From: Candidatus Kapaibacterium sp.
GTDB lineage: Bacteria > Bacteroidota > Ignavibacteria > Kapaibacteriales > UBA4661
Direction of reading: 5' to 3'
Length of the DNA: 44,303 nucleotides
Assembly (NCBI GenBank): GCA_025055035.1
Contig: JANWZB010000011.1
Location: 1 to 44,303, forward strand
The position numbers were made by a program, and so were the translations under genes. The first letter of the stretch is position 1, and every line of letters starts with the position of its first letter. Below the pieces are notes generated by a model. It searched no databases. It had not been told where the DNA came from and saw only the letters and a program-made list of their open reading frames with translations. Positions 9,001 through 16,142 of this stretch are shown here, piece after piece.

Positions 9001-11759
9001 AGTTGTGCTCCTGTCTGAATATTCAATATTGCAGGCTGGTTAATAGCAGTATTGGCAGTAATTGCATACCCTGTGCCAATAGTCAAGCGCCCACCAAACT
9101 CTGACATCATAGAGCCAGTTTGGATGCGCGACGGTATTGGAACTTGTCCACCAAGCGCGCCACTTGCAAGAACAATTTCTGGGCTATTCCCACCACTAGG
9201 TTGCCCTACAAGAAAAAATGATCCTGGCAGTGCAGTAGTAGGTACAGCATTCATACCTAGTGTGAGAGAAGCAGTAGGTGCAATTGTTAGATTACCACCA
9301 AGAGCGAGAACACTTGTTCCTCCCATGTTCAAGCTGCCTGTTAAGGTCATTGGCCCGTTCGTTGTTATTTGTCCAATATACGGACTGACAAAGTTGTTGC
9401 CAGGAACTATACTATTATTAGCACTTGAATTAAAAACGACTTGGCTTGTTGGTGCCTGCGCCGATAGCCGACCCGATCCTGTAAGGGAATTTGCTGCCAT
9501 GTTATTGATAGTTAGCGTAACGCTAGCATTAACTCGACTTGTACCATTGAGCTGCAAAACAGTTGTACTATTTAGCAAATAGTTATTTGCAAAATTGACA
9601 TTATCCCCAAGAATAATGCGTCCACTAAAATTCATTGGACCCGTGCCACTTGGCACAGCAGCATCAGGGAACACTCCACCAAGTGCATTATTTCCAAAAA
9701 ACAGTGTACCTGTACCAGTAAATGTACCTGTACCAGCATCTAGGCCATTTACAGCAGTTTGATTGAAAAACAGCGTGTCAGGGGTGTTAACAACTGTCTG
9801 CACCGTTGCACGGTTATAGATAGCATTTGGTCCCATACGCAAGCTACCTGATAACTGGAAGGGCGATGTTACACCAGTAATATTAAGCTGCCCATCAAAG
9901 TTTGGCGTGCCAAAGTTTGCTCCGGGCAGACGATGGATACCCGCTGGATCGAGGAACGTGGCAGTGAGAGTAACAGTTGCGGTATTATCTTGCCCGTTGA
10001 TTCTACCTGTACCCAAGATTCGCCCACTAAGCGTAAGTGTACGGTTTGATGCAACTTGCAATACTGCATTTGGCTGTAGGAAGAGGAATGTACCACTGTT
10101 AAACGTGTAGTTTGCATTCAATGCTGATGCTCCATGAATAAACAAGTTTCCGCCATTCCAGTTCGTTCCAGTTCCCAGACGTGCTGCTGGAACGAATCCC
10201 ACAAAGGTATTCGGACCAATCGCAACACGCCCTCCAGGACCTCCACCGGTACTTGGTCCGCCCGCAAGCGCAGTAATGAGGCCACCACTGGGAAATACTG
10301 TTGCTTCATTTTGCGTACAGTTGAGTGCCAGACTATCATTAATTTGAAGGGTATTCGCATTAAGGTCAAATATTGCATTTGGACCTGCGTTAAAGACAGT
10401 CGATCCCGCCATACCAACATTTTGACCGATTTGGAGATTACCATCAATTCTTAAACGCCCATTCCATGGATTCGAAAATACAGAGCCCGGCACGGCACCA
10501 CCATTAGCAGCACCAACAAACCGCACTCCTGCCGTATTGTCAGCAGCAGCAAATCTTCCTGTTCCGGGCAATGCACCTGCTGTTGTGTTATTGATATAAA
10601 TACGCTTTCCTGAGGCTATAGTAAGCGTCCCGGTAATGTTAAAAATACTTCCTGTGCCAAACTCGATAACATCGGGAGCTGCGGTTCCCGTCGCTGTAAG
10701 ATTACCACCTGTGTTCAGTGTTCCTGCAATGGGACTAACAAAGCGGTCGAAATCGAGTGTACCAGCATTGAATCCAGGACCTAGTGTCACCGTAACACCT
10801 GCAATAAGGTTAATTTTCCCTGTTCCTCCACCAGTAAGTGAGTTTGCAGCTGTGTTATTAAGAATAATATTTGCTCCTGCAAAAGGGTTAAGCTGGTTGC
10901 CAAGATTGAGGACGCCTGTTGAACCAATCGTTAGGGTACCTGTAAGCGTCGAAGCCATTGCCGTAGACGTTAGCAATGTACCATTGAACGGATTAGCAAA
11001 CCACGTTCCTTGCAACGCTGTCGGTCCGCCAGTCATGTTGACAATGGCATTTGCTGCAGCACCTTGCAGATTTCCGCCGCCTGTAATTGCTGTGGGAGCG
11101 TTGTTATTAATTGTCAGCGTTACACCAGAAGCTACCGTCATTGTAGCTGCAAGGTTTAAGACACCACTCATACCCATTGTTAAGCTCGATGTTAGAGTCA
11201 GTGCACTCCCCGTTTGAATTATCCCTAGAAATGGGCTTTGGAAAACGGCACCCGGAAGGCTTGTAACACCTGTTCCAAGCTGCACTGTAGCACCCATAAC
11301 AGCAGTAATCGAACCACTTCCCGACTGCGTTATCGGACCATTAAAGATAACCTTGCTTGTTGCGCTAGGCAACGATAGCGTACCAGCAATGACCGAACTA
11401 CCATTGACAACGAGTGTTGCTCCAGCAGGAATAGTCAGCGTTGTGCCCGCACCAAGATTAAAGTTACCAGTTACTGTGAGCGTTCCCATTCCCAGCTGAA
11501 CACTAGCCGTACCACCAATTGTCAGCGAAGAAATAGGGAATGCCGGTGGAGAATCTGCAAATGTTACCGTTGAAGATATCGTAACATCACCGTTATTTCC
11601 TACTTGTCCCGGAAACCCACTTGCACCCATGCCAAGGGTCCACGTCATAGAACTTTGCCACGTAGTCCCCATGCTGTAAGTAAAGGTCTGCGACCAAGCC
11701 GTTCGTGCTGCAAATGCTACGAGCAGCACAGCGAGCAGAAAGGAAAATTGTCGTTTCAT
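6060..11759 (-). CDS. giant secreted modular protein with IPT/TIG domains and T9SS type A sorting domain
   Basis: A 1899-residue exported protein. Residues 1-23 are a signal peptide (MKRQF, hydrophobic core, cleavage near AWS-QT). Residues about 24-1230 are low-complexity beta-strand sequence rich in Gly, Asn, Thr, Ser and Leu. They are made of about twelve degenerate ~100-residue modules anchored on a P-[FWY]-x-G-x-[LI] motif followed by LTLTGSLxMG-like strands, suggesting a beta-helix or beta-solenoid. A linker domain (about 1230-1350) follows. Then come five IPT/TIG (immunoglobulin-like) domains at about 1351-1445, 1446-1534, 1535-1628, 1629-1716 and 1717-1809. The last 80 residues (FSVYPSPVHD to the end, with GLPSGSYILEV) are a T9SS type A sorting domain, so the protein is expected to cross the outer membrane through T9SS and be attached or released there. 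AAGAGGTG (11765-11772) five bases before ATG supports the start. An adhesin or surface-layer role is inferred only; no catalytic motif was seen. Confidence 0.92.
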   Translation of the reverse strand: MKRQFSFLLAVLLVAFAARTAWSQTFTYSMGTTWQSSMTWTLGMGASGFPGQVGNNGDVTISSTVTFADSPPAFPISSLTIGGTASVQLGMGTLTVTGNFNLGAGTTLTIPAGATLVVNGSSVIAGTLSLPSATSKVIFNGPITQSGSGSITAVMGATVQLGTGVTSLPGAVFQSPFLGIIQTGSALTLTSSLTMGMSGVLNLAATMTVASGVTLTINNNAPTAITGGGNLQGAAANAIVNMTGGPTALQGTWFANPFNGTLLTSTAMASTLTGTLTIGSTGVLNLGNQLNPFAGANIILNNTAANSLTGGGTGKINLIAGVTVTLGPGFNAGTLDFDRFVSPIAGTLNTGGNLTATGTAAPDVIEFGTGSIFNITGTLTIASGKRIYINNTTAGALPGTGRFAAADNTAGVRFVGAANGGAVPGSVFSNPWNGRLRIDGNLQIGQNVGMAGSTVFNAGPNAIFDLNANTLQINDSLALNCTQNEATVFPSGGLITALAGGPSTGGGPGGRVAIGPNTFVGFVPAARLGTGTNWNGGNLFIHGASALNANYTFNSGTFLFLQPNAVLQVASNRTLTLSGRILGTGRINGQDNTATVTLTATFLDPAGIHRLPGANFGTPNFDGQLNITGVTSPFQLSGSLRMGPNAIYNRATVQTVVNTPDTLFFNQTAVNGLDAGTGTFTGTGTLFFGNNALGGVFPDAAVPSGTGPMNFSGRIILGDNVNFANNYLLNSTTVLQLNGTSRVNASVTLTINNMAANSLTGSGRLSAQAPTSQVVFNSSANNSIVPGNNFVSPYIGQITTNGPMTLTGSLNMGGTSVLALGGNLTIAPTASLTLGMNAVPTTALPGSFFLVGQPSGGNSPEIVLASGALGGQVPIPSRIQTGSMMSEFGGRLTIGTGYAITANTAINQPAILNIQTGAQLLVNAGVTLSLNTTNSPATGPGTGTIQGQNNTSVISFGNGFNGGTLPGAILASPFVGQVIIPSGGLSLSGSPTMGPSSILLLNGNLNVNAGSSLTLAGGVNSVQGTGLLNGANNTACIVLAAGFNGGQIPASRFANPFNGCLQTQGAMTLSGTMVFGAPSSLSIGGNLTIPANTALLLAMSGANTISGTGIFTAAAASSTVTLGINANGSSIPSANFANYNGVLNMSSSMNLNGSLTLGPTGILDIGGGGNKLTLGTANLSVVNPIRNTSATAYVITNSTGGLTLNNPSATSFFYPIGRSADSYTPLALVNAGASDVFTVRVRSGITNSPATFPNFVNVEWLITQAGTGARSIRVAPQWAAANQQGPNFNINAVGLGVFVNNNYVLTATGASISVGSGLVTAPNGAFTATFDNTPLVAYSRVVIPPPMIIQPVVTSINPTSLPVSNDPFTIQFFGVNLGNIRSVTARNLNSNAEVPGTITDISGSLLTVNFPGIVRGIAGTVQITLTNATMPGFTTANLTITPISSPTLTAVSPATTTASGRPFTVTLTGTNFLAQSVFTVNGAAARVMRATTATSVALEVPATLNNTANTITFTVRNTDGQTASITYTIGQAPRPFIENVAPRAVFAGTDGVTITIDGSGFFPGNFLTLFFGNTQLPVNVVSSTRLTVTVPASLLTRVGFPSIIITNSDGQSIGYVFSILERAPLGPTPVLRSFTPSTTTATGRAFTVVLTGSNFSLNALVSVRGNIVTPISRDTNRYVVEVPSNLNTPEPLDIVIQNPDLQFVTARINVGQPLPAPVISSITPMTTRATTEGRAFTLTVSGTNFTTNATVLLNGRPLQIVSQTATTIVAIVPSNRPPVVNFIPAENTVVVLNSDGQATAAAILLVSAPVAVLESTLPGFSVYPSPVHDIITVQGGFERPSNVVVSVSNILGQRVLILSDQQVSGAYSRQINLAGLPSGSYILEVSDGARRFVQKIMKY
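8270..11700 (-). repeat. about twelve degenerate ~100-residue coding modules
   Basis: Within the giant gene a recurring unit can be read by eye. The anchor phrases include SPFLGII, NPFNGTL, SPIAGTL, NPWNGRL, PNFDGQL, NFSGRI, SPYIGQI, SPFVGQV, NPFNGCL and NYNGVL. Each is followed by a stretch like MTLTGSLNMG and then GVLxLGGNLTI. Copies are roughly 90-120 residues apart and well diverged at DNA level, so this is old duplication rather than recent tandem expansion. Boundaries are approximate. Confidence 0.6.
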
Positions 11760-11764
11760 AACTA

Positions 11765-11772
11765 CACCTCTT
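11765..11772 (-). promoter_or_regulatory. Shine-Dalgarno sequence of the giant T9SS gene
   Basis: On the minus strand AAGAGGTG lies five bases before ATG 11759. It is one of only a few clear ribosome binding sites in this window and fixes the start of the signal peptide. Confidence 0.7.
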
Positions 11773-11880
11773 TGTAAAAGTGTAAAAGTTTATAAAGGAC
11801 TAAAACAATGTTCTGCATCATGTTGTTCTAAGAGCGCACTGGCTCTTTGTCCGCTCGATTGATGATTAGTGTACACGATT

Positions 11881-11908
11881 CAAAAATACGTATCCACAGC
11901 GTTGCAAA
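11881..11908 (-). promoter_or_regulatory. possible Bacteroidota-type promoter of the giant T9SS gene
   Basis: On the minus strand TTTG (11905-11908) and TATTTTTG (11881-11888) match the Bacteroidota -33/-7 pattern TTTG / TAnnTTTG with a 16-base spacer, slightly shorter than usual. A leader of about 115 bases would follow. This is motif matching in AT-rich DNA and is weak evidence. Confidence 0.3.
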
Positions 11909-11932
11909 ATAGTACCAAGAAGTCAAGACAAG

Positions 11933-11951
11933 CTATGACTAAAAGTCATAG
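11933..11951. repeat. perfect short palindrome CTATGACT-AAA-AGTCATAG
   Basis: An 8-bp stem with a 3-base loop lies about 70 bases after the stop of the thioredoxin-fold gene and upstream of the giant gene. It has no T-run on either strand. It could be a weak terminator on the minus strand (CTTGTCTTG follows) or a protein-binding site. A similar palindrome lies at 34210-34226. Confidence 0.45.
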
Positions 11952-12022
11952 TATAGCACCGCATCAGATAATTTTCGGATTTCGGACAGCCTACTATACC
12001 ATAGGCAGCGTAGCATTTCCCG

Positions 12023-12628
12023 TCACTTCTTCCATTTGATGCTACAGCCGACAGCTTTTGTGGTTGTTGTATACGGTGTTCCCTTAGTTAGTCCTTCTAT
12101 CGCCTTTTCTACGTACTTTTCTTTCACCGCCTGAGCATTTTCGCTATTGTCGTCAATTGCTCCAATGTAGGCTACTTCGTACGTATCAGCGTTTCTTTTC
12201 AGCAAAAATACATGTGGGGTTTTCGTAGCGCCGTAGGCTTTAGCAACTTCTTGCGTTTCATCAACTAGATATGCAAAAGGGTATGCCTTTTCTTTAGCAC
12301 GCTTCACCATATTTTCAAACGAATCTTCTGGATATGCTGCTGGATCATTCGGATTGATAGCCACAACAGGATAACCTTGAGGAGCAAAATTTTTATGCAA
12401 AGCAATTATGCGGCTTTCATACGCTTTCGCATACGGGCAGTGATTGCACGTAAATATCACAATGATACCTTTAGCATCGGGATAGCTTTTCAAAGAAATC
12501 ATCGTTCCGTCAACATTCTTTAGGCGAAAGTCTCGCGCAATATCACCAACTTTGTACCCATCGTTTGCATGTACTGTTAGGTTGAGCCACAGAAGGCTGC
12601 AAATCACAGCAGATAGTATGTTGTTCAT
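12023..12628 (-). CDS. exported thioredoxin-fold / peroxiredoxin-like protein
   Basis: A thioredoxin-fold protein of about 201 residues from ATG 12628. A hydrophobic N-terminus (residues 4-20) ending LTVHAND is a probable signal peptide, so it should act in the periplasm. The core contains IVIFTCNHCPYAKAYE with a CxxC at residues 61 and 64, the pattern of the AhpC/TSA-related PRX-like family, and YGATKTPHVFLL, the usual cis-proline region. The frame stays open to TTG 12655 and ATG 12634 is also possible; I chose 12628 because it gives the most compact signal peptide. It follows the TlpA-like gene by about 40 bases and probably shares its transcript. Substrate unknown; a thiol-disulfide or peroxide-linked role is inferred from the fold. 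Confidence 0.85.
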   Translation of the reverse strand: MNNILSAVICSLLWLNLTVHANDGYKVGDIARDFRLKNVDGTMISLKSYPDAKGIIVIFTCNHCPYAKAYESRIIALHKNFAPQGYPVVAINPNDPAAYPEDSFENMVKRAKEKAYPFAYLVDETQEVAKAYGATKTPHVFLLKRNADTYEVAYIGAIDDNSENAQAVKEKYVEKAIEGLTKGTPYTTTTKAVGCSIKWKK

Positions 12629-12667
12629 TGGCATAGTCCAAGTTGTGTGAAACAAAAGCTTGCAAAT

Positions 12668-13225
12668 TTACGGGAAAATATACATTTTCACCAAGTTTTC
12701 TAGCTCTTCGAAGCTGAGCTTTTTCTCCAAGAATTGTCGTTGTCCTTCGCGTGTCCCAACAATTATCGTTGCTGGTATTGCTCCTGTCCATTGAGTATCC
12801 ACAGCCTCTATCTCTTCACTCTTTGGCGTGCCCCAGAACACTACCTTTGCTGTTAATCCATGCTTTTGTACAAAAGGAATAACCTTTGCCTGAACATCAC
12901 GTGCGAAGTCTAGACTCACCAAAACAACCTGCACAGGCTTTGCTTGCCCCACTGGAATGGCGTATGCACGGTATATCCGCTCAAAATATGGCAATTCCTC
13001 GACACATGGACGACACGTCGTTGCCCAAAAGTTTATTATTCGCACAGTATCGGGATTTGGTCGTATAAGACTCAGTACATCCTGTACCGTGACATGCTGC
13101 ATCCTATACCCAGTACCGCGAGATTGTCGCGATGCATGCGTGTGAGTTTGACAGTATAATGATAATGCAGCTACAGCAAGAGTACAACATGCCGCAAAGC
13201 ACGCACCAAGAGCATATCGCATCAT
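12668..13225 (-). CDS. TlpA-like thioredoxin, exported
   Basis: A 185-residue protein with a signal peptide or membrane anchor at about residues 5-25 and a thioredoxin domain. INFWATTCRPCVEELPYFE gives the redox-active Cys71-Arg-Pro-Cys74, and TGAIPATIIVG supplies the cis-proline loop. This is the ResA/TlpA pattern: a periplasmic thiol-disulfide oxidoreductase, in other bacteria often used for cytochrome c maturation or for reducing partner proteins. It begins 30 bases after the PafA-like phosphatase stop and is followed by a second thioredoxin-fold protein, so the three probably form one minus-strand operon. No cytochrome or Ccm gene is nearby, so the client is unknown. Confidence 0.88.
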   Translation of the reverse strand: MMRYALGACFAACCTLAVAALSLYCQTHTHASRQSRGTGYRMQHVTVQDVLSLIRPNPDTVRIINFWATTCRPCVEELPYFERIYRAYAIPVGQAKPVQVVLVSLDFARDVQAKVIPFVQKHGLTAKVVFWGTPKSEEIEAVDTQWTGAIPATIIVGTREGQRQFLEKKLSFEELENLVKMYIFP

Positions 13226-13255
13226 AGGATCTTCGTGTAGAGAGGTACTCCTAGA

Positions 13256-15073
13256 TTATTTCCAAGGCAACACTGTACCATCAAGACGCGCCATCACAAT
13301 CCCCAAGATTTGAGCAAGCGATGGTGCAATGTCAGCCGGTGAGACTTTGGCATCGCGATAGTATCCGGGCTTGACACCAGCTCCCATAAGCATTAATGGG
13401 ACATGACGGTCGTAGTCATGGGGAGTGCCATGTGTTGCTGTAACGCTACCCGTTATCCAAAATTTCGCTGGATAGAACACAATATCACCTGTTCGTTGAG
13501 CAAAAAAATCATGACGGACAAGCGCAAACTGCCATGCAGAAAGATATTCAGGACATCTATTGTCCTCGAGTTGTTGCTTTGTGAGCACAATTCCTACACC
13601 GGGCATACGTAGTAAGAATGCAGCAAGTGAGTCAAGCACTTCTACTGACGTTGGCAGTGAATGCCGCGTACCAAATGGCGTTGTGGTAACAAGTCTTATG
13701 GCTTCTGGATTGAGAAAGAGTGATGGTGGTTCGTAAAATTCCACCCACTTCATCGCTGCACCTACTGGGAATGTCTGACGCATGTATGTATCGATTGCTT
13801 CAATGACATCCAGCGCTTTCAGACGCCCTGCATCAGCACCCGGCACAGTATGGCGCACATATTCTGGAACAGGAGCAACACCGTGATCGGATGTAATTAC
13901 AAGCGTATAGTTCTTGCGCCCAACGTGTTCATCAAGGAAATCAATCCAATCAGCAAGCATCCTGTCAACATGCACATAAAGTTCTTGAAGCTCACGGCTA
14001 TCAGGTCCAAAGGCATGTCCACAATAGTCGGTCGAGGAAATGCTAAGACACAAGATATCGGGTATAGTGTCTCGCGCAAGGTGCTCTTCTTTGAAAACTG
14101 CCTTAGCAAACTTGAAGAAATGCTCAACTGCTTGAGGCATTACCATAAAGTTCGATGTGTAGGCACTCAGTGTGGCGCTTGTGTGCATATCGCTCACAGT
14201 ATGGGGGAAGATATTCCGCATTCTCCCGAAATTCCCTTCCCATCGAGCAGTATCAGGAAGTGCATATTCATCGCTAATTTCAGCGTTCCATACTTTCCCA
14301 GAGTATGTGCGGAAATCGTTCTGTTCATTCCATCTCTTTAGCCATGCAGGGAACTCTTGCACATAATACTCTGATGTTGTATAGCCTCCTGCTTCAAACT
14401 CGAACCAGTATGCAGCATCGGCGTTGTGCCCTGCCATCAGTATGGCTGCACGATCTTTCTGAGAAATACCAACAACCCGACTCTTTGGGGAGAGGGTTTT
14501 CAGATAATCGCCAAGTGTTGGCACTTGTAAATTGGCAGGTGAGCACCATTCTTCAGGATTCGATATACCGAATGTCTTGTGTACAGTATCTTGTACACAG
14601 TATAGCTTGCGTCCCGCTAGGCGGTCATAAAAATCATTCCCAACAATCCCGGATTTCCAAGGATATACGCCCGTAAGATGCACAGAGTGTCCGGGCGCAG
14701 TGATATTGGAAGCATGGTTAAAGTAGCATTCAGGAAAATACGCACCTTGACGTATGATACGATTAAAGCCTTGCTGCGACCACAAGTGCCCCCAGCGGCG
14801 AGGATAATCCCCCCGCATTTGGTCAAACGACATAATAACAATAAGCTTTGGCGCATCTGGTCTCAGTGTTCCTTGCGTTGCGACAGGAGCACGAATGGTT
14901 CTTTGTAGGAAACCCTGCGGCGTTACGTCGGTTATACGCTTGTTATTGTTCTGTGGTGTTGTCTTACCACGTCGTATAGATTGTGCTCGTGCCTCATGAG
15001 TATGCGCAATGTACCCTAATTCTATACACACTGTACACACTACTACACACCACAAGGCAATACTACGCTGCAT
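13256..15073 (-). CDS. PafA-like alkaline phosphatase, exported
   Basis: A 605-residue enzyme of the alkaline phosphatase superfamily that hydrolyses phosphate monoesters in the periplasm or at the cell surface. A hydrophobic N-terminus (4-20) is a signal peptide. Visible catalytic features are Asp84 (SFDQMRGDY, metal), the nucleophile Thr125 in NITAPGHS, Asn146 in VGNDFYD, and Lys206/Arg208 in SQKDRAAIL. Metal ligands are also seen in STDYCGHAFGPDS and TSDHGVAP. Thr, Asn, Lys and Arg match the PafA set from Bacteroidota in residue type, and the Thr-to-Asn spacing of 21 is the same as I recall for PafA. This favours a monoesterase over a diesterase. A purine-rich GAGGTGG precedes ATG 15073. 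It is the first gene of a probable operon with two thioredoxin-like genes. No Pho box was recognised. Confidence 0.92.
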   Translation of the reverse strand: MQRSIALWCVVVCTVCIELGYIAHTHEARAQSIRRGKTTPQNNNKRITDVTPQGFLQRTIRAPVATQGTLRPDAPKLIVIMSFDQMRGDYPRRWGHLWSQQGFNRIIRQGAYFPECYFNHASNITAPGHSVHLTGVYPWKSGIVGNDFYDRLAGRKLYCVQDTVHKTFGISNPEEWCSPANLQVPTLGDYLKTLSPKSRVVGISQKDRAAILMAGHNADAAYWFEFEAGGYTTSEYYVQEFPAWLKRWNEQNDFRTYSGKVWNAEISDEYALPDTARWEGNFGRMRNIFPHTVSDMHTSATLSAYTSNFMVMPQAVEHFFKFAKAVFKEEHLARDTIPDILCLSISSTDYCGHAFGPDSRELQELYVHVDRMLADWIDFLDEHVGRKNYTLVITSDHGVAPVPEYVRHTVPGADAGRLKALDVIEAIDTYMRQTFPVGAAMKWVEFYEPPSLFLNPEAIRLVTTTPFGTRHSLPTSVEVLDSLAAFLLRMPGVGIVLTKQQLEDNRCPEYLSAWQFALVRHDFFAQRTGDIVFYPAKFWITGSVTATHGTPHDYDRHVPLMLMGAGVKPGYYRDAKVSPADIAPSLAQILGIVMARLDGTVLPWK

Positions 15074-15195
15074 ACCACCTCAGCAATTCTTGGCAAATCG
15101 AACAATCAATACTGTACCATTTGTAGACAGCACAATCTACAAATTTGCTATGTTATATTGTGCATTCCCCGGCATAAAATTTATATAGCATAAAA

Positions 15196-15222
15196 AATGC
15201 AGGCGAAATTCCCACCTGCATT
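15196..15222 (-). terminator. Rho-independent terminator of the 238-residue gene
   Basis: On the minus strand AATGCAGG...CCTGCATT forms an 8-bp stem with an 11-base loop and runs straight into a T6 tract (15192-15197 on the plus strand as A6). It lies 45 bases after the stop at 15267 and insulates this gene from the phosphatase operon downstream. Confidence 0.88.
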
Positions 15223-15266
15223 CCATACATGCTTCTCTGCTTAGTTACAAGCAGACATCATCTTAT

Positions 15267-15983
15267 CTAAGAGTATAAGTGCCTTAAAAGACGACGCTTT
15301 GCTACAGGCAAAATGGTTTCATAAAACGGAAACTCTAGATCTGTTTCGAAGGCATATGTTGCAGGATTAGGCATCTCGGGAAACTCTCGGACAAGGTCGA
15401 GCTTAATGCTTTGAATTGGCTGCATAATTGGCGTTCGACGCAGTGTTTTAATAACTGAGGTTTTTAGGCTACGATACTGCTCATTCGCTCCGGTGAAAAT
15501 TGATACCTCAAACTTCAGCAAATACAGCACCGATGACGTGTTGTCGGGAACGAAAATATAGCCTTCTTCCAAATACGAAGGGAGAATACCAACAACCTCC
15601 ATTGATAAATTCTCGTCAACGAACTCGAACATGGTTTTGCCTTCTTCAATAGCATCTTGAATCAACGGCAATGCCCATGTAATTAACTCACGTATTTGCT
15701 CAAAATCATGGTCTGCAATAGGTGTCTCTTCATACACAACCTTGCGTTCCTCTATGTCTATGTCCTTGACGCTTTTGTGAGCTTTGGTGCGCACACTCTC
15801 CGCGTTCTGCATGATAGACTGCAACCCTTCAAAAAGCTCTACCAACGTGCTGAGATCAGGATAAATTTTGTTGTGATGAAAATTCGAGCGAATCATTTTT
15901 AAACCATTCAAAACTTCAAACCGTGTTCGCTCCATATCATTGATTGCCCGAATAAACGTACTAAGGGAAAGTGCCGGTAGCAT
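15267..15983 (-). CDS. conserved-looking hypothetical protein, cytoplasmic
   Basis: I do not recognise this 238-residue protein. It has no signal peptide or membrane segment. The N-terminal half (about 1-125) reads as amphipathic helices with many charged residues (SLSTFIRAINDMERTRFEVL, LFEGLQSIMQNAESV). The C-terminal half (about 126-238) looks like mixed alpha/beta with runs such as EGYIFVPDN, SSVLYLLKFEVSIF and TDLEFPFYETILPVAKRRLL. The start is well supported: AAGGAGG lies six bases before ATG 15983, the strongest Shine-Dalgarno in the window. A strong terminator follows. It is therefore a monocistronic, probably well expressed gene between a phosphatase operon and ilvA. Function cannot be inferred from context. 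Confidence 0.85.
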   Translation of the reverse strand: MLPALSLSTFIRAINDMERTRFEVLNGLKMIRSNFHHNKIYPDLSTLVELFEGLQSIMQNAESVRTKAHKSVKDIDIEERKVVYEETPIADHDFEQIRELITWALPLIQDAIEEGKTMFEFVDENLSMEVVGILPSYLEEGYIFVPDNTSSVLYLLKFEVSIFTGANEQYRSLKTSVIKTLRRTPIMQPIQSIKLDLVREFPEMPNPATYAFETDLEFPFYETILPVAKRRLLRHLYS

Positions 15984-15989
15984 AGCAGT

Positions 15990-15996
15990 CCTCCTT
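15990..15996 (-). promoter_or_regulatory. strong Shine-Dalgarno sequence
   Basis: AAGGAGG on the minus strand, six bases before ATG 15983, is close to the perfect anti-16S complement. It stands out because most genes here have none. Confidence 0.8.
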
Positions 15997-16086
15997 CGGT
16001 GTACGTGGAACTAGCAATTATGAAATGTGCAGATTGCCCTTGCTTTTCTATACGATTGTACAGCGCATAGGATTCGTTATTCTCAT

Positions 16087-16130
16087 GGTTCAATACATAT
16101 GACTTGCACGATACCCAAAAGGTTCAATAC
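16087..16130. repeat. two direct copies of GGTTCAATAC
   Basis: GGTTCAATAC occurs at 16087-16096 and 16121-16130, 34 bases apart, just after the ilvA stop. It is too short to classify and could be chance. Confidence 0.3.
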
Positions 16131-16142
16131 TGTACGCATAAG

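Noticed and set aside
6265-11217. Several long plus-strand frames opposite the giant T9SS gene (for example 9052-9582 and 10636-11217)
   Set aside because: They mirror the repetitive Gly/Thr/Asn codons of the real gene, have no ribosome binding sites and are broken up, whereas the minus-strand frame runs 5.7 kb with a signal peptide and sorting domain.
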